NCBI RefSeq assembly: GCF_017874035.1 | Contig: NZ_JAGGKV010000031.1 | Location: 1-64,000 of the forward strand | Length of the DNA: 64,000 bases | Direction of reading: 5' to 3' | Origin: Paenibacillus aceris | Lineage (GTDB): Bacteria; Bacillota; Bacilli; Paenibacillales; NBRC-103111 | In this document: piece after piece, positions 61,292 to 64,000 of the stretch | Layout of the letters: each line of letters opens with the position of its first letter | How positions within the stretch are numbered: the stretch's first letter is position 1 | Program-made: the position numbers and the translations under genes | The notes under the pieces: model-generated | The model's input: only the letters and a program-made list of their open reading frames with translations | What the model was told of the DNA's origin: nothing | Databases searched by the model: none

Positions 61292-61989
61292 TGAATGTAT
61301 TACTCGTGGATGACGAGCCTCTTGAGCTGGAACAGCTTGAATATCTGATTCACCCGCTTTTTCCTTTTTGGAACTTGTACAAAGCATCCGATAGCTGCCA
61401 AGCTACCGCCATTAGCCAAAAGGTAAAGATTCATCTTGCCTTTCTTGATATCAATTTACCAGGCAAATCAGGACTGGAGCTTGGCGAAGAGCTGCGTCAA
61501 CATAATCAAGATATTGAGATCATTATCGTCACCGCCTACCAAAACTTCCATTATGCCAAACAGTCGATCCGTCTTGGTGTGGTCGATTACATGACGAAGC
61601 CGGTCATCCAAAGCGAACTGGTTGATATTCTGAGCAAATACCGCAACAAGATGCCGCAGTCCAAGTACTCTCATGTTATTCATGACGCGCTGACCATCAT
61701 CCATGAAAAATATGCAGAAAAACTCGCGCTTGCCGACCTTGCCGCTGAGGTGCACATTAACCCAACCTATTTAAGTCGCCGCTTTCATGACGAAGTTGGT
61801 GTGTCATTCTCCGAATACTTGATGCAGTACCGCATCCAGATTTCCAAAAAGTATCTCGTGTCCCATCCCGATTGGAGTATTTCTACCGTATCAGAGAAAA
61901 GCGGCTTTAACAGCCAACATTACTTTTGCACCATTTTCCGCAAAAGCACCAGCCAAACACCTAAAGAATATCGCGAGAAGGAGAAATAA
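61291..61989 (+). CDS. YesN-type response regulator, probable activator of the heterocycle cluster
   Basis: A compact 232-residue response regulator. The receiver domain has D7-D8-E9 in LLVDDEP, phospho-Asp53 in FLDINLP and a Lys near 103 in MTKPV. An AraC double helix-turn-helix follows directly (about 130-230, with VHINPTYLSRRF and HYFCTIFRK). AraC proteins bind direct repeats about two helical turns apart, which matches the 21-bp-spaced GTAAAGAT pairs found at three promoters in this cluster. It overlaps the kinase gene by one base. Confidence 0.93.
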   Translation: MNVLLVDDEPLELEQLEYLIHPLFPFWNLYKASDSCQATAISQKVKIHLAFLDINLPGKSGLELGEELRQHNQDIEIIIVTAYQNFHYAKQSIRLGVVDYMTKPVIQSELVDILSKYRNKMPQSKYSHVIHDALTIIHEKYAEKLALADLAAEVHINPTYLSRRFHDEVGVSFSEYLMQYRIQISKKYLVSHPDWSISTVSEKSGFNSQHYFCTIFRKSTSQTPKEYREKEK

Positions 61990-61991
61990 CC

Positions 61992-63305
61992 TTGCTTTAC
62001 CAATCATTTCGTGAATATGCGCAGGGAGCAGCCAAGATTGGCATAGGCCTGGGAGTCATATCGATCTTGGCCAGATGGGTAACAGGCATTACCATCTTTG
62101 CCTCCCCCGAAGCGCTGGTCAAATATGGCATCTTTGGCGGAATTGGCTATGCGTTGATGGGAGCTATCGCGCTGATGGCTTTTGGCTGGCTTGGAAAAAG
62201 GGTGCGTAAAGAGTACGGTGACGGCTTGACGATCGGGGATTTTTTTCAATTTAAGCTGCACCGTCTCGGCTATTGGATGATGATTGCTATCCTGCTTATC
62301 ACCAGTATAGAGGGCTTATTTATGCAGGGAATGGCAGCTGGCGTGCTTGCCAACATTTTAGTCGGTATCCCGATTTCTATCGGAATGCTTTGTTTCTTCT
62401 TGTTTTGCGTCGTCTTTGTCGGCTTTGGCGGGATTGTCCTTATTCAGCGCTTGGCCTTCGTTCAAGTCATCCTTATGTTTGCTGCAGCCATCCTCATCCC
62501 TCTTTATTTTTTCATTGCTAAAGGGGTTGAAAATGTTTATCAAGGAATTCGCCTCTATCATCCTTATTTGCTCGTACTAAACAATCACGAAGGATTGTTT
62601 TTTATGTGTACAGGCCTATTAATTGGCTTCGGGCAAATTTTCGTCGACCAAGCAACGTGGCAGCGTCTGTACATGCTAGAAGGCAAAAAAATCGTGCCCA
62701 CCTTTCTGCTTTCCGGACTCATCTGGGCAACCGTTCCGCTAGCTTTTTCTTCGCTGATTATGGTCGTTATATTTACAGGAAGTTTTAATAACATTTACTC
62801 GCTCTTATTCGATCTTATCCGTAAGATTGACACGATTTTCCTGTTGGTTTTGTTCGTCCTCTGTTCATTCGGTGCAGTTACCTCCGCTTTCGGGGCAGGG
62901 CTGCATTCCATGATCAGTCTCATCGCGGGCAACGTCTATCCACTCTTGAAGCCTGACGCCAATGAAAGACAGAAGATGCGTATGGGATACATGCTCGCGA
63001 TTGCGATCGGCGTTCTGTCGATTGCGCTTACCTTTTTTTTCACACCTACACTTCTGGAGCTGCTCTTTTTCTTTGGTATTATTTACGCGGCACTCATTGT
63101 CCCTCTCCTCTTCATCGTTTTTAGCAAAGGAAAAGTGGACAATTTCATTCCTCTTTGCGCGTTGATCGGACTAATCGCGGGATATACAAGTCGATACAAG
63201 TTAGGGAACTTAGATGCCGTCTGGGTTAGTATGATGGTGTCAAGCCTACTCGTCATTGTGTATTGGGGCCGTAAATTTATTAAGAAACAACTGGGAAATC
63301 ATTGA
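61992..63305 (+). CDS. Sodium:solute symporter (SSS family)
   Basis: A 437-residue membrane protein with about twelve to thirteen spans. The fold pattern of the SSS family is visible: GDFFQFKLHR, FFMCTGLLIGFGQIFVDQATWQRLYMLEGKK (here split at the Q-x-x-W-Q-R core, about 218-223) and the later LFVLCSFGAVTSAFGAGLHS. It starts at a TTG two bases after the regulator stop, with AAGGAG upstream, so it belongs to the kinase-regulator transcript. It probably imports a substrate or product of the cluster, or works with the sensorless kinase as the signal input. The substrate is unknown. Confidence 0.9.
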   Translation: MLYQSFREYAQGAAKIGIGLGVISILARWVTGITIFASPEALVKYGIFGGIGYALMGAIALMAFGWLGKRVRKEYGDGLTIGDFFQFKLHRLGYWMMIAILLITSIEGLFMQGMAAGVLANILVGIPISIGMLCFFLFCVVFVGFGGIVLIQRLAFVQVILMFAAAILIPLYFFIAKGVENVYQGIRLYHPYLLVLNNHEGLFFMCTGLLIGFGQIFVDQATWQRLYMLEGKKIVPTFLLSGLIWATVPLAFSSLIMVVIFTGSFNNIYSLLFDLIRKIDTIFLLVLFVLCSFGAVTSAFGAGLHSMISLIAGNVYPLLKPDANERQKMRMGYMLAIAIGVLSIALTFFFTPTLLELLFFFGIIYAALIVPLLFIVFSKGKVDNFIPLCALIGLIAGYTSRYKLGNLDAVWVSMMVSSLLVIVYWGRKFIKKQLGNH

Positions 63306-63320
63306 GAGGAATCCACTTCT

Positions 63321-64000
63321 ATGCTTCGTTCCTACTTATTATTAATTTTTTGCGTTACCGTTTGGGGGAGCAACTTTGTCTTTGGCAACATGCTTGCCAA
63401 ACAATTTTCCCCCTTGTTTCTAGCTATGGCTCGCTTGTTGTTCATATCCTTGTTTCTACTCTGTTATACACGGGTTCGACACCGCTTCGTTCCCGTTGGC
63501 AAACAAGAGTGGAAGCTGCTTATCTTACTTGGCCTGATTGGCGTTTTTATTAACCAGTGGTCATTTTATCAAGGCTTACAAACGGCCGACCCGACCACCT
63601 CGGCGCTTATTCTAGCGTTAACTCCCATTACGACAGCCCTTTTAGCAGCCTTATTTTTAAAAGAAGCTTTAACGGTAACGATGCTAGCTGGCTCGCTTGT
63701 GGCAATCTCGGGTGTGTTTCTTGTCGTTTTTAATGGTGCCAGACTGGCATTTACTATAGGTCACCTCTGGATCTTTATCACAATGATTACATTTGCCATC
63801 TCCATTGTATTAGTGCGTCTGCTGGCTCGCAGGCTGCCCCCCATTATTACTACGCTTTATTCGACCTTGGTCGGGTTCGGCACGATGGTGCCGGTCGTAC
63901 TGGCGGGTGGGACAGGCTGGAACATCAGTCATGAAGCCTGGGCATGGGCTTTGTTAATTATTACCGCTATTCTGATGCACGGAATAGTTACGCTCATTTG
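63321..64000 (+). CDS. EamA/DMT-family transporter (partial)
   Basis: The frame opens at ATG 63321 with GAGAGG upstream and runs off the window after 226 complete codons. It encodes the first repeat of a drug/metabolite transporter: VTVWGSNFVFGNMLAKQFSP, then W-S-F-Y-Q-G-L-Q-T-A-D-P-T-T-S-A-L-I-L-A-L-T-P and FLKEALTVTMLAG. Such proteins usually export metabolites or amino acids. It lies 15 bp after the symporter gene and is probably the last part of that operon that can be seen. Confidence 0.9.
   Translation, partial: MLRSYLLLIFCVTVWGSNFVFGNMLAKQFSPLFLAMARLLFISLFLLCYTRVRHRFVPVGKQEWKLLILLGLIGVFINQWSFYQGLQTADPTTSALILALTPITTALLAALFLKEALTVTMLAGSLVAISGVFLVVFNGARLAFTIGHLWIFITMITFAISIVLVRLLARRLPPIITTLYSTLVGFGTMVPVVLAGGTGWNISHEAWAWALLIITAILMHGIVTLI

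Overview
The window looks like chromosomal DNA of a Paenibacillus-like, spore-forming member of the Bacillota. The signs are strong GGAGG-type ribosome binding sites, frequent GTG and TTG starts, an SLH-anchored giant surface protein, a Cse60-type sporulation protein, many YesM/YesN-type regulators with ABC sugar importers, CcpA-type cre-like sites, and several families of short intergenic repeats. It opens with the 5' end of a 16S rRNA gene read on the minus strand, with its promoter.

Layout. (1) 1-2.0 kb: start of an rrn operon, a GNAT acetyltransferase and a PrmC-related methyltransferase. (2) 2.2-12.8 kb: a minus-strand fructan/sucrose locus made of a LacI regulator, YesM-type kinase, sugar ABC importer without ATPase, GH32 beta-fructosidase, YesN-type response regulator and ROK fructokinase. 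(3) 12.9-19.4 kb: Cse60, mini-ORFs and a 1787-residue SLH protein with a beta-helix region. (4) 19.4-34.2 kb: mixed genes, including TPR and GrpB proteins, an alditol oxidase, a polysaccharide deacetylase, a D-Ala-D-Ala carboxypeptidase, an MFS/ROK-regulator pair, a CmtR-like sensor with a CadA-type ATPase, a TetR-controlled set (M48 peptidase, epimerase, tetR), and a nucleoside deaminase divergent from a LysR gene. (5) 34.4-46.6 kb: an alpha-mannoside or N-glycan locus with a membrane AraC regulator, GH130 phosphorylase, LplBC-type permeases, a frameshifted GH38 mannosidase, a GH125 mannosidase and a binding protein. (6) 46.9-64 kb: a cluster for uptake and hydrolysis of an unknown, probably nitrogen-heterocyclic, compound. 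It holds an NCS2 permease, two dipeptide-type binding proteins, three amidohydrolases (two CodA/AtzC-like), a DppBCDF-type transporter, a short YesM-type kinase, a YesN-type regulator, an SSS symporter and the start of an EamA transporter.

The most interesting signal is in region 6. Three minus-strand promoters (two binding-protein genes and the amidohydrolase operon) share one architecture: two direct GTAAAGAT-like elements exactly 21 bp apart, then 27-28 bp to a TATAAT-like -10 with no recognisable -35. This looks like the operator of the two-component system encoded in the same cluster, and it ties transport, sensing and hydrolysis into one regulon. Both CodA-like enzymes have Asp where E. 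coli cytosine deaminase has its catalytic Glu217, so the substrate is probably not cytosine.

Other notable structure: a six-copy 37-bp hairpin repeat just before the NCS2 permease gene; a 42-bp hairpin duplication inside the dpp-type operon; two copies of a roughly 195-bp element with inverted arms; TetR-type operators at three consecutive genes; paired operators at the CmtR-like promoter; and a GH38 frameshift that fits a 10-bp deletion between short repeats. No tRNA genes, CRISPR arrays, transposases or prophage genes were seen.
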